Source of the DNA: Ariolimax columbianus
Lineage: Eukaryota > Mollusca > Gastropoda > Stylommatophora > Arionidae
NCBI GenBank assembly: GCA_036924085.1
Contig: JAVGWX010000011.1
Coordinates: 35,969,710-36,033,709, forward strand
Reading direction: 5' to 3'
DNA: 64,000 nt
This document shows positions 56,100-64,000 of this stretch, piece after piece. The notes under the pieces are model-generated. The model made no database searches. It had not been told where the DNA came from and was given only the letters and a program-made list of their open reading frames with translations. Positions within the stretch are counted from its first letter, which is position 1; each line of letters begins with the position of its first letter. The position numbers and the translations under genes were made by a program.

Positions 56100-57179
56100 T
56101 GGGACAAACTCTGGGAGTGCCTGACAAGGAAGAACATCCCAGGCCCCCTGATATCTGCCATACAGAGTTTCTATAATACATGCAGAAATTATGTGCAGAC
56201 ATCAAATCAAAAGTCAGGAGAGTTCAAGACCAGTAGCGGAGTAAGACAGGGGGACATTCTATCACCGTACCTTTTCATACTCCTCATGGATGAATTCATC
56301 AAAGCCTGCAAGGAACGGACAAAAAAGTATGAAGTAAGGTACTGGAAGATGAGACCAAGTTACATATCGGAACTAGCATTTGCAGATGATATGGCCCTGA
56401 TTACGAAATCCGAAGCACATCTCCAGATCAACTTGCAGGTCTGGGAAGAAGAGTTGAAGAATAGAGGAATGCACATGAGCAACTCCAAAACAAAAACCAT
56501 GGTGATCGCCAGAGATGAAAAGAGACATCAGATAGCCGTAGGAACACGAGCACTGGAGCAGGTCAGCAACTTTAAATATCTAGGAGTGGTAATAGACAGC
56601 AGGGGAGAAATGAAAGAGGAGTTAACTGCACGAAGGGCAGCAGCAGGTAGACTTTTCCATGCAACAAACAGAGGTTTCCTCGGTAAAAGAGAAATAAGCA
56701 GGAAAACTAAGATGGATGTCTACCACTCGACCTATGTGCCTGTCCTGACATATGCATGTGAGTCATGGGCAATGACTACAGTCCAAGAAAGGCAATTACA
56801 AACTTCAGAAATGAGGTACCTAAGAAAGGCGGTTCAGGTGACGAAAAGGGACAAGATCCGTAACCAGACAATACATAGTAATCTTGAAGTTCAACTCCTG
56901 CAGACACGAGTGGAGCAGTTTCAACTACAGTGGTTTGGCCATGTCTGTAGAATGGAAGAAGATCGGATACCAAAGCGGTCATGGGAGGTAAAAAGCCAAG
57001 GACGCAAACCCCCAGGACGTCCCAAAGTACGTTGGGAAGACAACATACGACAGTCCCTAAGTGATAGAGGGCTGGATTGGAAAGAGGTCAGGAAAAATAC
57101 GGCGAATAGAGCAGTGTGGCGTTCTCTCTGGCAAACCTCTACACCTTACGGTAGAAGAGGAGCGACTAAGTAAGTAAGT
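56100..57179 (+). mobile_element. 5'-truncated RTE-type LINE with 12-bp target-site duplication
   Basis: Flanked by ATCTCTTCTTGT at 56088-56099 and 57180-57191. The 3' end carries a short TAAG tandem tail (TAAGTAAGT). The 5' end begins inside the reverse transcriptase. In intron B/C of DEAF1, antisense to the gene. It is the youngest-looking LINE in the window, since its frame is intact. Confidence 0.95.
56103..57173 (+). CDS. LINE reverse transcriptase, C-terminal ~355 residues, frame intact
   Basis: The frame is open from the insertion boundary (WDKLWECLTRKNIPGPLISA) to the stop before the tail. Motifs: SSGVRQGDILSPYLFILLMD, SELAFADDMALITKSEAHLQ with the catalytic FADD, NFKYLGVVIDSRGEMKEELT, TYACESWAMTTVQERQLQTS, QWFGHVCRMEEDRIPKRSWE and GRPKVRWEDNIRQSLSDRGL. 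This is the palm, thumb and C-terminal region of an RTE-like non-LTR retrotransposon polymerase. The endonuclease and N-terminal RT are missing through 5' truncation, so it is not autonomous despite the intact frame. Confidence 0.93.
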   Translation, partial: DKLWECLTRKNIPGPLISAIQSFYNTCRNYVQTSNQKSGEFKTSSGVRQGDILSPYLFILLMDEFIKACKERTKKYEVRYWKMRPSYISELAFADDMALITKSEAHLQINLQVWEEELKNRGMHMSNSKTKTMVIARDEKRHQIAVGTRALEQVSNFKYLGVVIDSRGEMKEELTARRAAAGRLFHATNRGFLGKREISRKTKMDVYHSTYVPVLTYACESWAMTTVQERQLQTSEMRYLRKAVQVTKRDKIRNQTIHSNLEVQLLQTRVEQFQLQWFGHVCRMEEDRIPKRSWEVKSQGRKPPGRPKVRWEDNIRQSLSDRGLDWKEVRKNTANRAVWRSLWQTSTPYGRRGATK

Positions 57180-57194
57180 ATCTCTTCTTGTCTT

Positions 57195-57905
57195 TCACAA
57201 AACTTAAGGGAAGGTCGTTGCACCTCATTACTTCATGAAATGTCTGTCACTCCTACAGTTAATCAGCACCTATGTTTCGGTTGGTTGACTGGTTATTGAT
57301 CCAGCGTCTGTGGGTTCTTGCCCTTTGGCTCAATGCCACTCTAGTGGTTTATGCAAGTATTTGTGAGCTGTTGTTTAGTTCCGTACAGAGTGTTCCATGT
57401 GTCAGACCTTGGAACAAGAAGCTCTTTCCTAACACCGTCAAGTGGCGGACATAAAAAAGATGGTGTTCACCAGCAGCACAGCCAGCACTCTGGAGCATGT
57501 TGTGGTTGGATTCTGTTCAAGTGACTGTTAAATTGGAAAATGGTGCTTCGATCTCTCCTTTTAGGAGATTGATGTTGTCTTCGGGATTTGGGTTAGTCAT
57601 ATGTTTGTAGATTGCTCTCCCACTATTCCCCATTGTCCATCTATTCAGCCAGTCCTCTTTGTTCGCAATCTTCAGTAGCTGCTTGATGTAGGATTGTTGG
57701 TGTGTATTTCTTGATCCTTCTTAGCCAGTCTGTTTGTCTTGTCATTGCCAGGTGTATTTGCATGACCAGGGATCCATTGCATATATGTTCTGACTTCATT
57801 ATGTGATAAGTTGGTTTGCATCTAGGGATATTTAGGTAAGTCCAGGCTTATAATGACCACCATCTTCCAGAGCTTTAAAAGTAGACAACGAGTCTGTAAA
57901 GATTA
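57195..57905 (-). pseudogene. LINE fragment with RNase H domain
   Basis: The minus strand encodes VIFTDSLSTFKALEDGGHYK (TDS catalytic motif), NQLSHNEVRTYMQWIPGHAN, then TPGNDKTNRLAKKDQEIHTN. TDS and WIPGH...GND.TN.LAK are RNase H signatures of I/jockey-type LINEs. A stop lies between the two blocks. The SINE-1 copy at 57.93-58.13 kb interrupts it on the 5' side, and 58135-58420 may be the continuation. Confidence 0.85.
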
Positions 57906-57934
57906 CTATGCTTTGGGCTTTTAACAGGAATCCC

Positions 57935-58125
57935 CTTTTTTTTTTGCGTTCGCCTTATTTCTCTAATCCCCAAGGCACTGTGGTTTTTATTTTGCGCCTG
58001 TCGGCCCAGTGCATCCGACTTCAGCATGCATAATATGTAAGGGTCTGCTTCCTCCTGCATTTTCTAAGGGTTTGCTTCTCCAGGGTAATGGCCGGTGTTG
58101 TGATGGGGATCGAACCTAGCACCTT
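57935..58125 (-). mobile_element. SINE-1 copy
   Basis: The T-run at the left (inverted A tail), GCGTTCGCCTTATTTCTCTA, CGGCCCAGTGCATCCGACTT and GGGGATCGAACCTAGCACC are the inverted SINE-1 body with B box. The head with the A box is lost. It sits inside the LINE fragment. Confidence 0.88.
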
Positions 58126-58431
58126 CTGCATTACAGTTTCAACATATCTCCCCACAGGCATCAAACAGCTCATCAGATGGTCTGTCTAGATACTCCATGT
58201 AGACTCCGTATTCCACTTTAATCGTGGCTTTAAGCTATGGTTCGTGCTCTTTCAAGGTTTTTCCCGATTACTTTTGAAAATCATCTCTTCAGCACATCCT
58301 AGAGCAGTCTCTCTCTTGTCAGAAACTGGGCCCCAGAGCATCGTTTTAGGCAGCCCATGACTGTATCATTGGAGCGTGAGCTTTTCTACATCCGACAGAA
58401 GATCTTGATATGGTCCAATAAATTCTACACA

Positions 58432-58858
58432 TCAACAAAACCTTAGCTTACTATGATCAAATAGGATTTTACACAACAAACAAAACCTTAGCTTACTCTG
58501 ATCAAATAGGATTTTACACAACAAACAAAACCTTAGCTTACTCTGATCAAATAGGATTTTACACAACAAACAAAACCTTAGCTTACTCTGATCAAATAGG
58601 ATTTTACACAACAAACAAAACCTTAGCTTACTCTGATCAAATAGGATTTTACACAACAAACAAAACCTTGGCTTACTCTGATCAAATAGGATTTTACACA
58701 ACAAACAAAACCTTGGCTTACTCTGATCAAATAGGATTTTACACAACAAACAAAACCTTAGCTTACTCTGATCAAATAGGATTTTACACAACAAACAAAA
58801 CCTTAGCTTACTCTGATCAAATAGGATTTTACACATCAACAAAACCTTAGCTTACTCT
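58432..58858 (+). repeat. 45-bp minisatellite containing the exon B splice donor
   Basis: About nine copies starting at 58441 and every 45 bp to 58801, plus a partial one at 58846 that runs into exon B. Unit CCTTAGCTTACTCTGATCAA then ATAGGATTTTACACAACAAA and CAAAA. On the gene strand each unit carries TTTGATCAGAGTAAGC, resembling the exon B end TTGACCAGAGTAAGC. Because 45 is divisible by three, a 136-codon minus-strand frame results. It is an artefact. Confidence 0.96.
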
Positions 58859-59021
58859 GGTCAACTTCAATTTTAGGTACTGCCATTCCCATCTGTGGTG
58901 TTATTGGTGACTTCACAGAAACGGATGGCAGACGTGGCTTCTTGTTTGGAGACATGATTGGTTCCGGTTCAAGATCCTTTTTACGTCGCTTGTAAGGCAC
59001 AAAAAGCCTGACAGGTCCTGT
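58856..59021 (-). CDS. DEAF1: DEAF1 exon B (end of SAND, nuclear localisation segment)
   Basis: Acceptor TCATTATTTTCAG, donor AGA|GTAAGC. Phase 0 in, phase 1 out. It encodes TGPVRLFVPYKRRKKDLEPE, PIMSPNKKPRLPSVSVKSPI, TPQMGMAVPKIEVDQ. GPVRLFVPYKRRKK is the conserved sequence that closes the SAND domain and holds the basic nuclear localisation signal in DEAF1. A second basic patch, NKKPR, follows. The donor is the first of a tandem series of look-alike donors. Confidence 0.96.
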
Positions 59022-59112
59022 CTGAAAATAATGATCAACACAATTACAGATAAAAGTTTTTACATATAAAATCTGTTTAAATCACAGTCATACACACAAC
59101 TGAAATTAAATT

Positions 59113-59412
59113 GGTATCAAGATGCTGGGCAGCCCATGAGCTACAGCGGTTAGTGATCCCTAGCTGACTGCTAGGGTCAGGGCCAGCAAACCAGAGCTGC
59201 CAAGACCATTCTTCACCTCCACGTGGTGATCTTGGATAACAGACTGCAATAGAGCAGACTGGCTAAGGAGAAGGGATCGAAGAGGGAAGGCTAGCCCGGC
59301 TAAAAACTATGCCTGCTAAGTCAGATGTGTCTGACCGAAAGGTGCAAATATCGCAGTCAAACTGTAAACTATGACACATCGCATTCCGTTCTCCGGACAA
59401 CACCCTGCTACT
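59113..59412 (+). mobile_element. R1 retroposon copy, 3'-shortened
   Basis: Starts ATCAAGATGCTGGGCAGCCC and stops after GACAACACCCTGCTACTTGC. No clear target duplication. In intron A/B, antisense to DEAF1. Confidence 0.82.
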
Positions 59413-59637
59413 TGCAGATAGCAGCAAAAATGGCCCCATAACCGGCTGCAGATCTACATTGTTCTACTGTTTTAGTTCATTATGGATGCAGCCAGACCAC
59501 GGAATTGCCACCTTGACCTCTTAGTATTAAAACACATGAAAGTCAGAGAGACGTAAGTAAAACATTGGATTTATGATCATTTCAAGATTCAAACTCACAG
59601 CCAACGTAACAACTGAATGTCCAGACTATGTACTCAC

Positions 59638-59846
59638 CACGGCCTCATCGTCACAACAAGATGCACAAGTACAGGAAGTAGCATGCGGCTGTAGAATATT
59701 GTCTTCTATCAAACACTGTAATGTCCGTCCACCATATCGTATACTACGCTTCCAGTCTTTGCTGCTTGCTCGTCCGGACACTGCTTCAAATTCATTTGGT
59801 GTGTACCAATCATTATCTGAACTTTTAATGCACTTGCCTCTACCAC
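59638..59846 (-). CDS. DEAF1: DEAF1 exon A (SAND domain)
   Basis: Acceptor TTTTTATCTGAACAG, donor GTG|GTGAGT. Phase 1 in, phase 0 out, 69 full codons. It encodes [73 protein letters not shown] is the DNA-contacting core motif of SAND domains. [21 protein letters not shown] and the CTCASCC zinc-binding-type cluster are DEAF1-specific, distinguishing it from GMEB and AIRE/Sp100. SAND domains of DEAF1 bind TTCG-containing DNA. Upstream coding sequence is outside or undetected. Confidence 0.97.
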
Positions 59847-59984
59847 CTGTTCAGATAAAAATGTATATAAATGCTTTATTTACACACACTCACACACGCA
59901 TATACTAAAGACAATATGTGAGATAATACAATACTTAGAATTAGTATAAGGTTAATTTCAATTTGCACTTATTATTATCAGACT

Positions 59985-60180
59985 AGCTGCATCTGCTATG
60001 CACGACCGCCGACGTGTGTGGAGTGATGGCAAGATCGCCATTGAAACAAAAATATGCATCTACCAGCCCTGCTTTACGGTTATGAAACCTGGACATTACT
60101 CAAACATGAGATGTTGAGACTGGATGACTTCCACATGCGCAACCAGCGGTGTATTCAGGTCCCCCGTTTGCATGACTACA
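59985..60180 (+). pseudogene. LINE C-terminal fragment
   Basis: The plus strand reads RRRVWSDGKIAIETKICIYQ, then ALLYGYETWTLLKHEMLRLD and DFHMRNQRCIQV after a frame change. This is the YGxETWTL region of an RTE/jockey polymerase. Confidence 0.82.
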
Positions 60181-60189
60181 TCTGCAACA

Positions 60190-60590
60190 TGGACGTCTCT
60201 GCTAAAGCAGGTCAGGTCATCCCATAACCGGTGAAGTCGTTGGGGCCCACACGAAGACATCTTCACAACACCACGCCACCCTTCTCTGTCAGCGGCCGCT
60301 GACTGTGCCTCTTCTGGACGGAGATTGGTCCATTCTTTTATGTTGTCCTCCCACATCTTTTTGGGACGGCCTCTTCATTGTCTGCCTTGCACCTTTCCGT
60401 GGAGGATCGCATTTGCAAGACCATTTGATCTCGATATGTGACGGTACCAAGTGAGTTTTCTTCTTTTGAGTATACTTCTAAAGCAGGACTCCTCCAAATT
60501 TCAGAAACACTTGACTGCCACCGAGTTTTTTTTGTTCTGCCATGTTGTATGGCTGGACCAGGATACCCCGGCCCACAAGATACCACACAA
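60190..60590 (-). pseudogene. LINE C-terminal fragment (ACETWTVTADLQ family)
   Basis: Minus strand: SLGTVTYRDQMVLQMRSSTE, RCKADNEEAVPKRCGRTT in one frame, and MWEDNIKEWTNLRPEEAQSA with ADREGWRGVVKMSSCGPQRL in another, as in 20.5 and 27.9 kb. It ends in a short CAGGTCAGGTCA-like tail at about 60209. Confidence 0.85.
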
Positions 60591-61273
60591 GATGTTCCTC
60601 AGCGTCAAAAGTCTTCCCCCGACCAGCTGGAGGTGCAGAAGAGGCCGTGCTCGCACAGAATAGGTCCAGCAGATAGCAACCCCCACCTCCGTTCTGGACG
60701 AGGCCTGGAACCACACCACAGCAGTGGGTCATGGATGTGGCTGACCGACACAACAGGCCTCAGACGCCTAAGCAAACATTATTATTATTATCATTTAGCT
60801 TAGAATTCTGTTTTCTTTTGTATTGTCCAGTCCATAAAAAAGACCTGCGAGGTCAAAATCAAGATAGACATTTATTATTGCTCTTATCTAAACTGTATTT
60901 CAACTCTCTTATTTTACAATCACAATAGACTGTCACCGATATTTAAACATTCCAAATCTGTGCTATTAGTGTCAAACCTGGTCCCTGTCCAAGGCACAGG
61001 AAAAGAAAATTGCAACCTGTGAAATGAGATGTCTGTGAAACGTCATCAACGACACCAGGAAAGACAATGAAAAATACAGACATCAGAAATGTTATCGGAA
61101 CAACATTCTCCAAAGTATTCATGCATAGACAGAAGGTTAAATAGTTCGGCAATCTCATGAGAATGAAACCAGATTGGCTGCCCATTAAAAACATACAACA
61201 ATAGCAGATCCGGGTTTCAAACCAAGGGAAGGAAGAGAGGCAAATAGATTGACAAACAACAAAGACATTCTAT
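60591..61273. other. Unassigned region
   Basis: Nothing recognised apart from diffuse LINE-like sequence. I looked here for a DEAF1 exon upstream of the SAND exon and found none. Confidence 0.4.
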
Positions 61274-61520
61274 GGGGACGGCGTGGGCTAGTGGTTAAGT
61301 GACACGGCTCACAATCCGAAGGTGCTGGGTTGGCTATCCATCACAGCACCGCAGTTTCCCCGGGGAAGCAAATACTTAGAAAATGCAGGAGGAAGCAGAC
61401 ACTCACATAAAATGGATGCTGAAGTCAGATGCACTGGGCCGACAGGCGTAAAATAAAAACATAGTGCAACGCACACCGCCTTGGAGAATAGAGAAATAAA
61501 GCAAATGGGAGGAGAAAAAA
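61274..61520 (+). mobile_element. SINE-1 copy
   Basis: Head GGGGACGGCGTGGGCTAGTG, GGTTAAGTGACACG, diverged B box (GGTTGGCTATCC), body and A-rich tail. ACATTCTAT before and ACATCCTAT after are a probable target duplication. Confidence 0.9.
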
Positions 61521-61794
61521 AACATCCTATGCCAGCTTGGACTCAATACAACCACAGCAACACATCTGGTCCAAGTACGAGACTTACAGCTCCCCACTAC
61601 GCTTCACAGGGCATCAATTGAAAAATAAAGTAAGTATAGACATTAATGGGAGATAGCAAAGATGATGTAAATTAGTTTAAGGTAGTCCCATTACAGACAC
61701 TGCTATTGTGGATCAAGTGTTAAACACGTCACTATAGCCGAATAGACATATGCTGCATATGTCAGAGATATATTACAGCCATCATCATCTAGTC

Positions 61795-61945
61795 AATCCA
61801 GAGACTGGTGTTGAAGTCTTCTGATCATGTCACACAACTGTCCTCTGTTAGTCAGTCCTGACACTGGCGCTGAGAAGTCTTCTGATCATGTCACACCACT
61901 GTCCTCTGTTAGTCAGTCCTGACACTGTCACACCACTGTACTCTG
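61795..61945 (+). repeat. Short tandem triplication
   Basis: TCTTCTGATCATGTCACAC and CTGTCCTCTGTTAGTCAGTC recur two to three times at about 60-bp spacing, in sequence adjoining a LINE fragment. Confidence 0.75.
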
Positions 61946-61974
61946 TTCTGCGATAGCAACACATCTCAATAGCT

Positions 61975-62420
61975 TCTTATGTTTTTTCATCCTTTTTGTT
62001 TATAGTCCACGTTTAGAGCCAAACAATGAGACGGAACAGATAAGTGTAGTGATTATTCTTTTCCGAGGTCAATATTGATATTTGTTGTTAGAAAATTTTG
62101 TTTTTCCCAGAATGTATTTTTTTGCTAATGGGATCCCAGTTCTAATTTTAACCGCATAGCCTGTAACAATTTGTCCTAAATATCAAAACCTCTGTACTTG
62201 TTCTATGCTCTGTTCCTCTATGCTGATATTTAATCTTTGGGTATGTTCGGCTATTACCATTGCTTTTTTTTCTAGCATTTATCCTCATACCAAATGCCTT
62301 GGCAGTGCTGTTGATCCTGGTGAGTAGTTTTTGTAATGATTTCTCTGTTCCTGCTATGATGGCTTGATCATCTGCAAATTTGATGGCACTTATTTGTTCT
62401 CCACTTTACAGAAGAGGTCT
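61975..62420 (-). pseudogene. LINE reverse transcriptase fragment (FADD motif)
   Basis: Minus strand: KFADDQAIIAGTEKSLQKLL, TRINSTAKAFGMRINARK, then AEHTQRLNISIEEQSIEQVQ and a degenerate region. The catalytic FADD and the GMRIN segment identify an RTE-like polymerase. Confidence 0.87.
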
Positions 62421-62605
62421 GCAAAAGATTGCAAAGGCTAGTTCTGGGTTTGGAAGGATGCAAGCAAACGTTTGCAACCTACAAGGCATCAGTGTCATTA
62501 CTAAGAAAAAATCATGTAATGCAGTAATGTTGACCGCTCTGCTGCATTCTTGCAAAACATGGACAGTGTATAGCAAACAGCTAACTCATTTTCACATGAG
62601 CCGTC
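62404..62605 (+). pseudogene. LINE reverse transcriptase fragment
   Basis: Encodes RRGLQKIAKASSGFGRMQAN, VCNLQGISVITKKKSCNAVM, LTALLHSCKTWTVYSKQLTH. This matches the RI.KAS.AFGRL...VW...GIS..TK..VY.AVVL..LLYGCETWT region of LINE polymerases. Confidence 0.87.
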
Positions 62606-62609
62606 TAAT

Positions 62610-64000
62610 TTTATATCATGTCTTGTTTGTGACTTGCTAGTTGTTTTCATTCGTTCTTCATCTCTGACAAACGCCATGTGTTTGTAATTTTGTTTTTGTT
62701 CTGGTGTGTTTACTTAGCGTGTTTTTATCAATAAGTAAAGAGTTTCTGAAAGACAAGCACTGTTAATATGCAGTTTTACTTGAGAATGATATGTCTTTTT
62801 TAAGTACTAAGCAAAATGAAAACAGGAAAAAAGCCAATTACAATATTAATAAAAATTGGAAATGCCATTTCAAAGCAGACAAATTATACTAGGTCTCTAC
62901 TTTTTTTTTTGGTGGGTGTCCGAGAAGGAAGTCAGTTCAAGCGGTGTTTCATAGGCAGAACTCAAGAAGACGGCACAGAATAGATGGAGAACATCTCTGT
63001 TGCTATCCATGTTCTAAGGGAAATCAGAGGTATAAATGATTATCCTTTTATTGTAATTAGCTAATGTTCGTCCATCACGTGTGATGAGGATACCCATTTA
63101 CAACTGGGTAGACTAGAAGTGTATTGAGATGGACTGAATCCAGCACCTTTGCTATGATAAGGAAGTACTCGGTCCTGTAACCACTTTGTGACTAAGATTA
63201 TCCATAAATTAAAAATAAAGCAAATCATAGCTGGCACATGGTGTCAAGAAAATAAAACCAAAAGCATGTCTTGCACAAATTAGGGACAAAGTGAATCAAA
63301 TCGGAGTTAGACAGTTATTATGTGTTATTTTATGCAATGATTTTTACATGGTTAGGTTGCCAACCCTATGCACTACCTTCTATAGTCAGCTCTTACAACA
63401 TGGAAGGAAATAGTGGTGCTATTTTGTTTGCCCCAGGAAGCACTCGAGAGTGTTAAGATATTATGGCCATATCAAAGACATAACACTAGACGGCAAACTG
63501 GTCTGACGAAGATGACACTAGCCCCTCTCCTCCAGGTTGCCATTTTCTTGTCAAGATGGGGAGGAGAGGCTCGCATGTACATGCCCCAGTGAGCTATGCC
63601 AGTGAGAATGTATATTCCTGGTAGGGTCGCCCAAGCCGGACTAGTCACCCAGAGGGGTCAGAATAAGAATGGTAGCAGCTGAGCAGGTGGTGCTCAAGAG
63701 TCCAGAAAGACAGACCACCTAGGAAAGGAAAACTCAACAAAAAGTCAGAGCAGATGGAGCTCAAGAACCCAGGGAAGGACATTTAATGGCAGTATCCCCT
63801 AACAGAAAAGACAACCTGCTGCCAAAGGCTTGAAAAGACAAACCCGAAGCAGAAAGCAGACACTTGGCTAGAGAGCGCATAACAAGGTGCAAAGTATCTG
63901 ATGACATCATGCAGAGTGGGACAAAGGATTCCAGATTTGTTGGATTGTTGCTCTGCCTATAAAAAAAGAAGAGCAAAATTATTGAAGAATCCATGCCCAA
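62610..64000. other. No recognisable feature
   Basis: Unique-looking AT-rich sequence. A minus-strand frame at 64000-63761 has a pyrimidine-rich stretch and AG near 63954 but its translation resembles nothing known, and it does not fit DEAF1. Confidence 0.4.

Larger units (their letters stand above)
44009..59846 (-). other. DEAF1: DEAF1 gene, 3' part: seven exons, minus strand
   Basis: Orthologue of deformed epidermal autoregulatory factor 1, a nuclear SAND-domain transcription factor. Visible exons, in transcription order: A 59846-59638, B 59021-58856, C 55880-55728, D 54130-54021, E 51503-51372, F 48479-48321, G 44119-44009. All introns are GT-AG. Junction phases agree throughout (A starts phase 1, A/B 0, B/C 1, C/D 1, D/E 0, E/F 0, F/G 0), giving about 346 residues. 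Order of parts: SAND, basic nuclear localisation segment, Thr/Val-rich linker, coiled coil, second helical segment, acidic tail. The family's C-terminal MYND finger was not found. The N-terminal exons must lie to the right of 59846. I saw none up to 64000. Introns of 0.6-4.2 kb are full of repeats. The SAND assignment is secure. The exact use of exons F and G is inferred from splice consensus and open frame. Confidence 0.92.

Noticed and set aside
58432..58842. 136-codon minus-strand frame with 15-residue repeats
   Set aside because: It is an intronic 45-bp array in frame with the DEAF1 exon. The first unit contains an in-frame TGA relative to the exon.
63761..64000. Upstream DEAF1 exon at the right edge (minus strand, after a pyrimidine tract and AG)
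   Set aside because: The translation has no similarity to the DEAF1 N-terminus and no fitting donor was found. It stays unassigned.

Overview
The window looks like a piece of a large, repeat-rich metazoan genome. The tandem-repeat-filled introns, degenerate jockey/RTE/CR1-like LINE pieces, mariner remnants and tRNA-derived SINEs point to a lophotrochozoan. A mollusc, perhaps a heterobranch gastropod, is my best guess, but that is inference. There is no bacterial operon, CRISPR array or rRNA. Most open reading frames here lie in repeats or transposon debris, and long uninterrupted frames often exist only because a tandem unit happens to lack stops.

One host gene can be supported. On the minus strand, from about 59.85 to 44.01 kb, lies the 3' part of a DEAF1 orthologue (SAND-domain transcription factor). 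Seven exons join by GT-AG introns with fully compatible phases. They encode, in order, the SAND domain with its KDWK motif and Cys cluster, a basic PYKRRKK nuclear localisation segment, a linker, a leucine/glutamine-rich coiled coil beginning LEEM, a second helical segment and an acidic C-terminus. Exons upstream of the SAND domain were not found and probably lie beyond the right edge. No MYND zinc finger exon was found.

Left part (0-43 kb): an intergenic or giant-intron landscape. It holds LINE reverse-transcriptase fragments on both strands, a frameshifted mariner copy (about 1.2-2.0 kb), a fold-back element made from mariner N-terminal sequence (5.95-6.49 kb), several non-autonomous families and many minisatellites. 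I call the families R1 (about 350 bp, with clear target-site duplications), R3, R4, R5, SINE-1 and SINE-2. The largest minisatellite is a 66-bp array of about 3.6 kb (32.5-36.1 kb) with reading frames up to 464 codons and an internal duplication offset by 1289 bp.

Right part (44-64 kb): the DEAF1 introns carry the same repeat classes, including a 5'-truncated RTE-type LINE with a 12-bp target-site duplication (56100-57179), three R1 copies, a mariner remnant, LINE tails and an RNase H-bearing LINE fragment. At three DEAF1 splice junctions (donor of the second visible exon, acceptors of the third and fifth) an intronic tandem repeat starts exactly at the junction and carries copies of the splice site. 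Elsewhere, at least four minisatellites can be seen to have arisen by local amplification inside an identifiable transposon copy, because an unexpanded relative is present in the same window. These two patterns are the most unusual things in the sequence.
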